A stretch of DNA of 64,000 nt, from assembly GCF_004331455.1 (NCBI RefSeq), contig NZ_SJJR01000001.1, forward strand, positions 372,001-436,000, read 5' to 3'. Of the stretch, positions 8,057 to 15,756 are shown piece by piece (within the stretch, counting starts at the first letter, position 1; the number at the start of each line of letters is the position of its first letter). The stretch comes from Micromonospora zingiberis. Lineage in GTDB: Bacteria; Actinomycetota; Actinomycetes; Mycobacteriales; Micromonosporaceae. Below the pieces are notes generated by a model. That model was not told where the DNA came from, ran no database searches, and saw nothing but the letters and a program-made list of their open reading frames with translations. Both the position numbers and the translations under genes were made by a program.

Positions 8057-9685
8057 TCAGGTCAGCGTGGGGGTGGAACGGGCGAGGATCGCGGTGAAGT
8101 CGACGCCGGTCGGCAGGGTGCCGTACGCGTGGCCCCGGTCCCCGGCGAGCCGGGAGGCGCAGAAGGCGTCGGCCACGGCCGGATGGCCGTGGCGCACCAG
8201 CAGCGCGCCCTGCAACACCAGGGCCAACTGCTCCACCAGCCGCCGGGCGCGTACCTCACGGTCGGTGGGGTCGGCGAGGTCCGCCTCGACCTGGCGTACC
8301 GCGGCGTCCAGTCGCGGGTCGGCGCCGGCCGCGGCGGCCAGCTCGGCGCGGAACGCCGCCGCCACCTCGGGCTGGCCGGCGAGCGCCCGCAGCACGTCCA
8401 GCGCGGCCACGTTGCCCGAACCCTCCCAGATGGAGTTCAGCGGCGACTCGCGGAACAGCCGGGGCATGCCGGATTCCTCGACGTACCCGTTGCCGCCCAG
8501 GCACTCCAGCGCCTCGGCGGCGTGCCCCGGCCAGCGCTTGCAGACCCAGTACTTGCCGACGGCCAGGGCGATCCGCTTGAACGCGGCCTCGGTCGCGTCG
8601 CCCCGGGCCGCCCGGTCGGTGGCGCCGGCCAGCCGCATCATCAGCACCGTGGCGGCCTCGGACTCCACCGCCAGGTCGGCCAGGACGTTGCGCATGAGCG
8701 GCTGGTCGACCAGGTACCGGCCGAAGGCACTGCGGTGCGCGGCGTGGTGCGCGGCGGTGATCAGGCCCTGGCGCATGCCGGCCGCCGCACCGATGACGCA
8801 GTCGAGACGGGTCAGGTTGACCATGTCGATGATGGTGCGTACGCCCCGGCCCTCGTCGCCGACCCGCCAGGCCACCGCGTCCTCGTACTCGACCTCGGCG
8901 GAGGCGTTGGAGCGGTTGCCGAGCTTGTCCTTGAGGCGCATCAGGCGCATCGGGTTGCGGGTGCCGTCGGGCAGCACCCGTGGGACCAGGAAACAGGTGA
9001 GCCCGTCGGGTGCCTGGGCCAGGGTGAGGAACAGGTCGCACATCGGCGCGGAGGTGAACCACTTGTGCCCGACCAACCGGTAGCTACCGTCGGGCTGTGG
9101 GCGTGCGACGGTGGTGTTGGCCCGTACGTCGGAGCCGCCCTGCTTCTCCGTCATCGACATCCCCGCCAGCAGCCCCCGCTTGGTCAGCGGCGGGCGCAGC
9201 CCGAAGTCGTACGTCCGGGCGGTCAGCAGCGGTTCGTAGCCGGCGGCCAGGTCCGGTGCGTGCCGCAGCGCCGGCACCGCCGCGTAGGTCATCGAGATCG
9301 GGCAGCCGTGCCCGGCGTCGGGACGCCAGGTGTAGAACTTCGCGGCGCGGGCCACGTGCGCGCCGGGTCGGTCGTCGGCCCAGGGTGCGGCGTGCAGGCC
9401 GTGCTCGACGGCGGTACGCATCAGCTCGTGCCAGGACGGGTGGAACTCCACCTCGTCGACCCGGTGACCGTAGCGGTCGTGGGTACGCAGCACCGGCGGG
9501 TGTTCGTTGGCCAGTCGGCCGTGTTCGATGGCCGGTGCACCGCCGGCGAGCCGGCCGAGTTCACGTACCTGCCCGACGGCCCAGCCGGCGCCCTCGCGGG
9601 CCAGCCCGTCCAGCAGCGCCGGGTCGTCGGCGGTGTCGTGACCGACCAGCGGCGGCACCTGGTTGAACACCTCGTGTGTGGTCAC
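8057..9685 (-). CDS. aidB: AidB-type acyl-CoA dehydrogenase
   Basis: The protein has 542 residues, the length of the AidB group and longer than ordinary acyl-CoA dehydrogenases (about 380). The GTG start at 9685 follows GGGAG. It opens with THEVFNQVPPLVGHD, the AidB N-terminal signature. It also carries GMSMTEKQGGSDVRANTT, the FAD-contacting WFTSAP segment, and the C-terminal LECLGGNGYVEESGMPRLFRE region with the four-helix extension. E. coli AidB is an FAD- and DNA-binding protein of the adaptive response to alkylation. Its upstream neighbour, 33 bp away on the same strand, is a MarR-GNAT protein, so the two may be co-transcribed. Confidence 0.9.
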   Translation of the reverse strand: MTTHEVFNQVPPLVGHDTADDPALLDGLAREGAGWAVGQVRELGRLAGGAPAIEHGRLANEHPPVLRTHDRYGHRVDEVEFHPSWHELMRTAVEHGLHAAPWADDRPGAHVARAAKFYTWRPDAGHGCPISMTYAAVPALRHAPDLAAGYEPLLTARTYDFGLRPPLTKRGLLAGMSMTEKQGGSDVRANTTVARPQPDGSYRLVGHKWFTSAPMCDLFLTLAQAPDGLTCFLVPRVLPDGTRNPMRLMRLKDKLGNRSNASAEVEYEDAVAWRVGDEGRGVRTIIDMVNLTRLDCVIGAAAGMRQGLITAAHHAAHRSAFGRYLVDQPLMRNVLADLAVESEAATVLMMRLAGATDRAARGDATEAAFKRIALAVGKYWVCKRWPGHAAEALECLGGNGYVEESGMPRLFRESPLNSIWEGSGNVAALDVLRALAGQPEVAAAFRAELAAAAGADPRLDAAVRQVEADLADPTDREVRARRLVEQLALVLQGALLVRHGHPAVADAFCASRLAGDRGHAYGTLPTGVDFTAILARSTPTLT

Positions 9686-9718
9686 GGCGAACTCCCGGCG
9701 ACAGTGGCGGAAAGGTGG

Positions 9719-10600
9719 TCAGGCTAGCGGCTTGGCGAACCAGTGGTGGGCGTACGGGTTGCTGTTGTAGGCCGGGATCTCGTGGTAGCCGGAGTTGCGG
9801 TACAGCCGAATCGCCTCGGTCAGGTTGCGGTTGGTGTCCAGCCGGACGAGGTCGGCGCCGGCGGCCACCGCACGGCGTTCCAGTTCACCCAGCAGGCGGC
9901 GACCGACCCCGAGTCCACGCACCGAATCGGACACCCAGAGGCGCTTGATCTCGGCGGGCTCGCCGGGGCACAACCGCAGCGCGCCGCAACCCACCGGCTC
10001 GGTCGCCACGGTCGCGACCAGGAACAGCCCGGCCGGGGGCACGAGTTCGTGGTCGTCGACGCTGCTGCCGCCGGGGTCGAAGCCGGCGTCGAACCGCGCG
10101 GCGAGTTCCCGCACGTACGCCCGCAGGCAGGCCCGCGCCCGGGGTTCGCCGGGATGGCAGGGCTCGATGGTGACCAGCGATGCCATCAGCAGCCGCTCGA
10201 CCTCGGCCATGGCGGAGGTGAGCCGACTGCGCTGACCGTCGGTGAGCGGTTCGAGCACCGACCAGGCCAGCTCGTCGGACTTGCGGTCGAGCACCGCCCA
10301 CTCCGCCCGACCGGCCTCGGTGAGCCGGGCGGTCCGCACCCGGCCGTCGCCGGCGCCGGGGCCCACCACGATCAGCCCTGCGCTCTCCAGGGTCCGCAGC
10401 AGCCGGCTGAGGTAGCCGGCGTCGAGATCCAGCCGGGTCCGCACGGCCGCGACCTCAGCGCCGACCGGGCCGATCTCCCAGAGCAGCCGCGACTGGGCCA
10501 GCGGCCGGTCGCGGGAGAGGTAACCATCGTCCAGGGCGCCGACGCGCTGGGTGACCGAGCGGTTGAAGCGTCGCACCACGTCGACAAGTCCACGATCCAT
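9719..10600 (-). CDS. MarR-type regulator fused to GNAT acetyltransferase
   Basis: This 293-residue protein has a MarR winged helix in about residues 1-140: RLLWEIGPVGAEVAAVRTRLDL is the recognition region, followed by VGPGAGDGRVRTARLTEAG as the wing. A GNAT domain follows in about 155-293, with the acetyl-CoA loop VRGLGVGRRLL and a C-terminal IRLYRNSGYHEIPAY. Such fusions are common in actinobacteria and may link small-molecule acetylation to gene control; the ligand is unknown. An inverted repeat lies 5 bp upstream of its start codon, suggesting self-regulation. Confidence 0.85.
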   Translation of the reverse strand: MDRGLVDVVRRFNRSVTQRVGALDDGYLSRDRPLAQSRLLWEIGPVGAEVAAVRTRLDLDAGYLSRLLRTLESAGLIVVGPGAGDGRVRTARLTEAGRAEWAVLDRKSDELAWSVLEPLTDGQRSRLTSAMAEVERLLMASLVTIEPCHPGEPRARACLRAYVRELAARFDAGFDPGGSSVDDHELVPPAGLFLVATVATEPVGCGALRLCPGEPAEIKRLWVSDSVRGLGVGRRLLGELERRAVAAGADLVRLDTNRNLTEAIRLYRNSGYHEIPAYNSNPYAHHWFAKPLA

Positions 10601-10605
10601 GATTA

Positions 10606-10619
10606 CTGACTTTAGTCAG
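10606..10619. promoter_or_regulatory. Inverted repeat CTGAC-TTTA-GTCAG before the MarR-GNAT gene
   Basis: The 14-bp dyad has perfect 5-bp arms and sits 5 bp upstream of the ATG at 10600. The position would let a bound dimer block initiation. MarR proteins usually bind such AT-centred dyads upstream of their own gene, so autorepression is a fair inference. Confidence 0.5.
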
Positions 10620-10650
10620 GCATTCCCGCGTCCGGTAGACCGACGGCCCG

Positions 10651-10765
10651 TCGGATCGGCGCCGCAGGATCGGCGGTCAGCCGGATCGGCGCCGCAGGGT
10701 CGGCGGTCAGCCAGATCGGCGGCGCAGGGTCGGCGGTCAGTCGGATCGGCGGCGCAGGATCGGCG
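10651..10765. repeat. 30-bp tandem repeat, about 3.8 units, at the 3' end of the MFS gene
   Basis: Units start at 10651, 10681, 10711 and 10741, with consensus start TCGGATCGGCGCCGCAGG; the last is incomplete. The rightmost unit is the 3' coding end of the MFS gene (ILRRRSD and stop at 10737-10739). The array therefore looks like repeated duplication of the gene tail into the gap before the MarR-GNAT gene. Confidence 0.85.
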
Positions 10766-12296
10766 AGGCCAGCGCCACCAGTCCGGCCGTGCCCAGCGCG
10801 GCGGCACAGCCGTACAGCACGGTCGAGGCCCGGGTGGCCTCGGCGAACGAGCCGAGCACGTTGGTGGTCAGCAGCAACGGCAGGCTCTGCACGAGTACGA
10901 GCACCGACTGCACCCGGGCCAGGTGGGTGGCCGGCGTGGCCGCCAGGATCAGCGGGCCGACGTGGGTGGCGAAGACGCCCGATCCGGCGCCGACCGCCAA
11001 CCCGGCCACGGCCGCCCAGGTGGGCGTGCCGCCACCGGCCAGCCCGACCACGCCACCGGCGGCCACCAGCAGACCGGCGGCGGCCACCGCACCCGGCCGG
11101 GGCAGCGCCCCCCGGATCAGCACCGCCACCGCGACGGTGGCGGTGCCCAGCGCCACCGCGGCGACGACCACGCCGGCAGCCTGCGGCGACCACGTCCGCT
11201 GACGAGCCAGCAACGGTACGAGCAGCGTGGTCACCGGCAGCAGAAACCCGGCGGCCACGCCGGTCAACAGCAGTGTCGCCCGCAGTACGGGATGCGACCA
11301 GGCGACCCGCAGCCCGTCGAGCGGGGCCCGCCACAGCGGCTCCGCCCGACGCGCCGCCACACCCCGCGACGCGCCGCCCCGCTGTCCTGTCAGGGTGGGC
11401 TCGGCCAGGTGTCCTGTCAGGGTGGGCTTGGCCAGGTGTCCTGTCAGGGTGGGCTTGACCTGCTGTCCTGCCGGGGTGAGCACACCCGGCTGCCCGGTCG
11501 GGGGGCACTCGGCCTGCCGGCCTGCCGGGGTCGGCTTGATCTGCGGTCTGGCCCGGGGCAGCAGGGCGAGCAGCACCCACAGCAGCACCAGGAAGCTCGC
11601 CGCGTTGGCCAGGGCCACCACGGCGAGCCCGGCGGCGGCGAGGATCAGGCTGCCCGCCGCCGGCCCGGCGAACAACGCCAGTTGGCCGGCCAGGTGCCGG
11701 GCCGACATCGCACGGGCCAGGGCCGCCGGTGGCACCAGCCGCCGGGGCATCGAGCCGGTGCTCGGCAGATGGAAGGCGTCCACGATCCCGATGGCCAGGG
11801 CGGTGAGCAGCAGCGGCAGTCGCGGGTCGGTCACCGACCAGACGGCGAGGGCCGACGCCACGGCGACCACCACCATCACGGCGACCGAGACGATCATGAC
11901 GGGCCAGGGCCCGACCCGGTCGGCCACCGCCCCACCGACCAGCAACAGCAGGACGCGAGGCAGGTTGATCGCGGTGAGCACCAGGGCGGCGAAGCCGCCG
12001 CCCTGTCCGGCCGCCACCCAGGCCATCGCGAACGCCATGGCCTGGACACCGATCAGGGACAGCGCCGTCCCGCCCAGCCACGCCCAGTACCCACCCGGCA
12101 CCGCCGTCGCACTGCCGGCCAACGTCGCACTGTCGGCCGACGTCGCACTGCCGGCCAACGTCGCACTGCCGGCCAACGTCGCACTGCCGGCCGACGTCGC
12201 ACTGCCGGCCAACGTCGCACTGCCGGCCAACGCCGCACTGCCGGCGGATGTCGCCCCACCGGACGATGTCGCACGGCCGGTCGATGTCGCTGCCAC
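10737..12296 (-). CDS. MFS transporter with repeat-expanded N terminus and central loop
   Basis: The protein has 519 residues. The GTG at 12296 is supported by GGGAGGAACC immediately upstream, so the unusual N terminus is probably translated. Residues 1-64 are low-complexity LAGSAT hexapeptides encoded by an 18-bp minisatellite. The transporter core follows, with about twelve helices and the MFS loop GGAVADRVGPWPVM. The central cytoplasmic loop (about 250-320) is expanded by a 9-residue KPTLTGHLA repeat encoded by a 27-bp minisatellite. It belongs to the MFS_3 exporter-like group; the substrate is unknown. It could form an operon with the downstream MarR-GNAT and aidB genes, all leftward. Confidence 0.8.
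   Translation of the reverse strand: MAATSTGRATSSGGATSAGSAALAGSATLAGSATSAGSATLAGSATLAGSATSADSATLAGSATAVPGGYWAWLGGTALSLIGVQAMAFAMAWVAAGQGGGFAALVLTAINLPRVLLLLVGGAVADRVGPWPVMIVSVAVMVVVAVASALAVWSVTDPRLPLLLTALAIGIVDAFHLPSTGSMPRRLVPPAALARAMSARHLAGQLALFAGPAAGSLILAAAGLAVVALANAASFLVLLWVLLALLPRARPQIKPTPAGRQAECPPTGQPGVLTPAGQQVKPTLTGHLAKPTLTGHLAEPTLTGQRGGASRGVAARRAEPLWRAPLDGLRVAWSHPVLRATLLLTGVAAGFLLPVTTLLVPLLARQRTWSPQAAGVVVAAVALGTATVAVAVLIRGALPRPGAVAAAGLLVAAGGVVGLAGGGTPTWAAVAGLAVGAGSGVFATHVGPLILAATPATHLARVQSVLVLVQSLPLLLTTNVLGSFAEATRASTVLYGCAAALGTAGLVALASPILRRRSD
11383..11490. repeat. 27-bp tandem repeat inside the MFS central loop
   Basis: Three close copies of a 27-bp unit beginning TGTCCTGTCAGGGTGGGC start at 11383, 11410 and 11437. 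A fourth degenerate copy runs 11464-11490 and further decayed sequence follows to about 11540. The period is a multiple of three, so the frame is kept and each unit adds nine residues to the cytoplasmic loop. Confidence 0.9.
12106..12285. repeat. 18-bp tandem repeat, ten units, in the MFS N-terminal coding region
   Basis: Seven near-identical copies of GTCGCACTGCCGGCCAAC run from 12106 to 12231, and three decayed copies follow to 12285. There are no spacers. Each unit encodes one LAGSAT hexapeptide on the minus strand. Copy number variation would change only the length of the N-terminal tail. Confidence 0.92.
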
Positions 12297-12574
12297 GGTT
12301 CCTCCCGCTCACCGGATCACGCCCGCCGGTGCCGGTGGGCGGCGCCGGTCGGTGTCTCGCGCCCGGCACTGTCCGGCCTCGACCCGGTCGAGGGTCAAGC
12401 CCGGTCCCGGGAGCGACCAGGCGGGAAGCCCGGCAGGCAGGCATCCCGGCAGGAAGGAAGGCAGCCGAACCAGCCAGGCAGTTCGGCAGACGGGCAGACG
12501 GGCGCAGGAGCGGACCTCGGCCGGCCAGCTCGGCAGGAGCGGGCGTCAGCGGGACAGGTCGATACGCGTGGGTG

Positions 12575-13723
12575 TCAGTCGGCCAGTTCGGTGCGCGGGA
12601 GCAACCCGGGTGACCAGGTGAACTGGTAGCGCGGGTCGGCCACGGCCCGGGCGAAGGCCGCCGAGACGGCCGGGGAGCTGACGATCCGCCAGTCCCGTTC
12701 CTTGTTCACCTCGAACCAGATGAGCCCGATGATGCCCGCGTGCTCGGGTAGCAACCGGAACGTCTCGGTGATCCACTCGGCCTTGCGGCCGGCGATGTCG
12801 GAGGCCGCGGTCTCGGTGATGACGATCGGTTTGGCGCTGAAGGCGCGGATCTCTCCGATGGTCTCCTTGAAGATCGCGTCGAAGGACCGGTACTTCGAGA
12901 AGGCGCCCATGCCGTAGTAGCCCGAGATGCCGATCCAGTCGACGTAGTCGTGGCCGGGGTAGAGCGTTTCGAGTTTCGGGGTCGAGCCGTCCCACCTGGC
13001 GTTCGGGCTCCACACCCAGATCACGTTGGTCGCTCCGGCGGACTCGAACAGATCGTGCACGTGGCGCCAGGCCCGTACGTAGTCGCCCGGCCGGTTGCCG
13101 TTGGCGGTCTCGCACCACGGGTACCAGTTGCCGTTCATCTCGTGCGCGAACCGGATGGCCACCGGGTAGTCGAGCGCCTTGATCCCCTCGGCCCAGGAGC
13201 GCAGGTAGTCGTCGAAGTCGCCGCGCGTGATGTGGGACAGCCGGTAGTCGGGCTGCCGGGAGCGGAGCCGGTCGATCGTGCCACGCGCCGCGCCCTTCTC
13301 GCGGGCCTCCTCGTCCAACCGGTAGTCCCATGGTTCCCAGGCCAGCATCGGCAGCATGCCCCGGTCGCTGATCGCGTCGAACAGCGACCGGTCGAAGGTG
13401 TCGGTCGCCCAGCCGGACCCGAAGAGCATGACCTGCGGGTGGTACTTCGCCGTCGTGGTGAAGGCTTCCACGGGGGTGAAGTCGTGCGGTCCCTCCTTGG
13501 TCGCGATGCCGATGAAGACCTTCTCCGCCGGGGGAAACACCTCCGGCGACGGCGCGGGCGACGACGGGCTCGGGGACGGCGGCGGGCTGGGGTCGCGTAC
13601 CGCCACCCGGTCCGACGGCGCCGGTGGCGATCCCCCGGCGCCCGGCGCGATGGCGAAGGCGTACGCCAGCAGCAGCGCGCCGACCAGCGACATGGCCACC
13701 CGAGGCAGGGTCAGCCGTGCCAT
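12575..13723 (-). CDS. GH26 beta-mannanase-like glycosidase, membrane-anchored or secreted
   Basis: The protein has 382 residues from the ATG at 13723, preceded by GGGAGGCGAC. A hydrophobic N-terminal segment (about 8-30) and a Pro/Ser-rich linker (about 31-62) precede the catalytic domain. GH26 catalytic residues are visible: acid/base E195 in FAHEMNGNWYPW and nucleophile E304 in VITETAAS, plus the WVWSPN strand. Its start overlaps the 3' end of the cellulose-synthase-like gene by 13 bp, which suggests translational coupling. In this setting the enzyme more likely trims or releases the polymer made by the neighbouring transferases than feeds on external mannan; that is inference. Confidence 0.85.
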   Translation of the reverse strand: MARLTLPRVAMSLVGALLLAYAFAIAPGAGGSPPAPSDRVAVRDPSPPPSPSPSSPAPSPEVFPPAEKVFIGIATKEGPHDFTPVEAFTTTAKYHPQVMLFGSGWATDTFDRSLFDAISDRGMLPMLAWEPWDYRLDEEAREKGAARGTIDRLRSRQPDYRLSHITRGDFDDYLRSWAEGIKALDYPVAIRFAHEMNGNWYPWCETANGNRPGDYVRAWRHVHDLFESAGATNVIWVWSPNARWDGSTPKLETLYPGHDYVDWIGISGYYGMGAFSKYRSFDAIFKETIGEIRAFSAKPIVITETAASDIAGRKAEWITETFRLLPEHAGIIGLIWFEVNKERDWRIVSSPAVSAAFARAVADPRYQFTWSPGLLPRTELAD

Positions 13724-15651
13724 GTCGCCTCCCGGGAGGCGACCACCGGTGCCGTCGCCCGGGCGGGCTGGGCGACGACGGCGCGATGGCGGGCGCTCGA
13801 CTGATCGCGCCGGCCCCGGCCTCGGCGTCCGGTCGGATCGGCGCGGTGCGCGCCCCGGGCCCGGAGCGCCGACAGGCACGCGATCAGCGGTGGACCGAGG
13901 CCGGTCAGGAGGGTCAGGGCCGGCCATATCCGCAACGGCGTACGGCCGTGGTCCAGCACGAAGCTCACGGCGAGCAGGCCGGCGGCGAAGGCCGCCCAGC
14001 ACAGGTGCAGCCGGAAGGCACCGAGCGACTCGCTGGTCCGCAGCCTGCCCTTGGCGGTCACCACGAACCCGAGCTTGCGGCGCAGCAGCGCACCGACGGC
14101 GGCGGCCACGTAGATCGGGCCGGCGAACAGCGCCAGCGCCATGCCGACCAGGCCGATCTCCTCCCGCTCGTGCGGCGCGATGTTGAACCGACGCAGCCAG
14201 AGCCAGAGCGCGGACCAGGTGCAGATGGTGGCGCTCCACAGCACCGACCAGACGGCGATGTCGAGCCGGGCGGCGCTCACCCCGGTGAGCAGGTACGCGG
14301 CGGTGGCGAAGTTGCCCAGCAGCAGGCTGACCGCGACGCTCGGGTAGTAGAACTGGAGCAGCCGGTAGTGCCAGCGTCGTCGGGACCGCAGTTCGCGCGG
14401 GGCCCGCAACTCGGGTCGGACCAGGATCTCGCAGATGCCCGCCGCCCACCGTTTCTGCTGGTTGAAGTAGTCCGCCCACGAGGTCGGGCCCTCCCCGATG
14501 GCCACCACGTCGGGGGTGTAGACGCCCTTCCACTGGTTGCCGGTCTCCGGGTTGACCGCGGCGTGGATCCGGATGCTGGTCAGGTGGTCCTCGATGATCG
14601 AGTCCTGGTAGCCGCCGATACTGCGCCACGCGGCCGGCCGGTACAGGTGGCCGGTGCCGGTGAGCAGTGGGGCGTCCAGGCCGTTGCCACCACGGGCGAT
14701 CAGTCCGTTGTAGAGGTACTGCTGGACCGACGCGCCGTGCGCGACCAGGTTCTGGTGCATGTTGCCGTAGACCTGGGGCGTCACCACGAAGGCGACGTCC
14801 GGGTCGCGGAAGTAGCCGAGCGTACGCTCCAGGAAGTTCGCCAGCGGCACGTGGTCCGGATCGACGTTGGCGACCACGTCGTAGTGCTGCTCGTGCTCGG
14901 CCCGCCAGGCGTTGTGGTTGCCGGACTTCGTCCGGGCCCGGAACTCCCCGCCGGGTTGGTTGTACTCCGGTCGTCCCTTGCGGCTGAAGTGGCGTACGCC
15001 GAGCCGCGCGGCCATCTCCTTCACCGCCGGATCGTCACCCTCGTCGAGGATCCAGACATCGACCTGCCCGCAGTAGACGATCTGCCGCATCCGCCGCAGG
15101 GTCCGCTCGGCGACGTCGATCGGCTCCTTGCTCGGCACGATCGTGGTCAGCAGGGCCACCCGCAGGCCGACCGGAGGATCGACCGGGACGGGATCCTTGG
15201 CGTGGTACGCGAACACCCAGACGACCATGTTCTGCGCGAGGCGGATCAGTTCGACGCCGACGATCACACAGAAGCCGAGCCGGGCCACGGCGGTCTGCCA
15301 GTCGCCGAGCCCGGTCACGCCGGAGCCGGGTACGTGCTCGGGCAGCAGCAGCCAGCCGACGAGCAGCAGTCCGGCCGCACTGTTGACCAGGACGAGCAGG
15401 GTCAGTACGAGCCGCGCGGCGGGCGACAGCACGGCGCGGAACTCGACCGCCGCCTGCGGATGTCGCGGCGCGACGAGCGGTCCGGCGCTCGCCCCGCAGC
15501 GGGCGTACGCGAGGCGGGCCCTGATGTTGAGCTGGCGACGGTCGGGGCGTCGGGCGGGTGACGGCCGCACCGGATCGCTCCTCGCGGCCCCGCCACCGGG
15601 CGGCCGCTCCGCCGGGTCCCGAGACACGCGCGTATCGGTCGCGACGCCCAC
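13711..15651 (-). CDS. Cellulose-synthase-like family 2 glycosyltransferase (BcsA-like)
   Basis: The protein has 646 residues from the GTG at 15651, which has GGGGGGC just upstream. An ATG at 15732 is in frame but has no ribosome site and lies in an AT-rich, promoter-like stretch. Two helices precede the GT domain, which carries the processive GT2 signatures in order: DEGDD, VDPDH (DxD), TGTGHLYR and QQKRW. Four or five further helices form the channel-like C-terminal half. I see no PilZ motif, so control by cyclic di-GMP through the usual domain is not evident. The polymer is a beta-linked glycan of unknown type. It is coupled to the GH26 gene. Confidence 0.88.
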   Translation of the reverse strand: MGVATDTRVSRDPAERPPGGGAARSDPVRPSPARRPDRRQLNIRARLAYARCGASAGPLVAPRHPQAAVEFRAVLSPAARLVLTLLVLVNSAAGLLLVGWLLLPEHVPGSGVTGLGDWQTAVARLGFCVIVGVELIRLAQNMVVWVFAYHAKDPVPVDPPVGLRVALLTTIVPSKEPIDVAERTLRRMRQIVYCGQVDVWILDEGDDPAVKEMAARLGVRHFSRKGRPEYNQPGGEFRARTKSGNHNAWRAEHEQHYDVVANVDPDHVPLANFLERTLGYFRDPDVAFVVTPQVYGNMHQNLVAHGASVQQYLYNGLIARGGNGLDAPLLTGTGHLYRPAAWRSIGGYQDSIIEDHLTSIRIHAAVNPETGNQWKGVYTPDVVAIGEGPTSWADYFNQQKRWAAGICEILVRPELRAPRELRSRRRWHYRLLQFYYPSVAVSLLLGNFATAAYLLTGVSAARLDIAVWSVLWSATICTWSALWLWLRRFNIAPHEREEIGLVGMALALFAGPIYVAAAVGALLRRKLGFVVTAKGRLRTSESLGAFRLHLCWAAFAAGLLAVSFVLDHGRTPLRIWPALTLLTGLGPPLIACLSALRARGAHRADPTGRRGRGRRDQSSARHRAVVAQPARATAPVVASREATWHG

Positions 15652-15756
15652 GTTGCCCCCCAAGGATTTCCTGCTCGCCACGAACACGGCTACCACTGAT
15701 GTTAAGGGGACAAATATGGGCAAAAAACTCAAATACCCAGCCCGGCCCCCAACGGG

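Noticed and set aside
5066..9727. Open frame of about 1550 codons on the plus strand
   Set aside because: It is antisense to the glycosidase and aidB genes, has no ribosome site or recognisable domain, and is a product of high GC (few stops). The minus-strand genes have clear catalytic motifs.
12106..12285. CRISPR-like array
   Set aside because: The 18-bp units are contiguous without spacers and keep a coding frame, so this is a minisatellite.
10612..12444. Alternative 610-codon frame over the MFS gene
   Set aside because: It is an out-of-frame reading of the repeats and transporter with no membrane helices; the 10737-12296 frame has proper MFS helices and a ribosome site.
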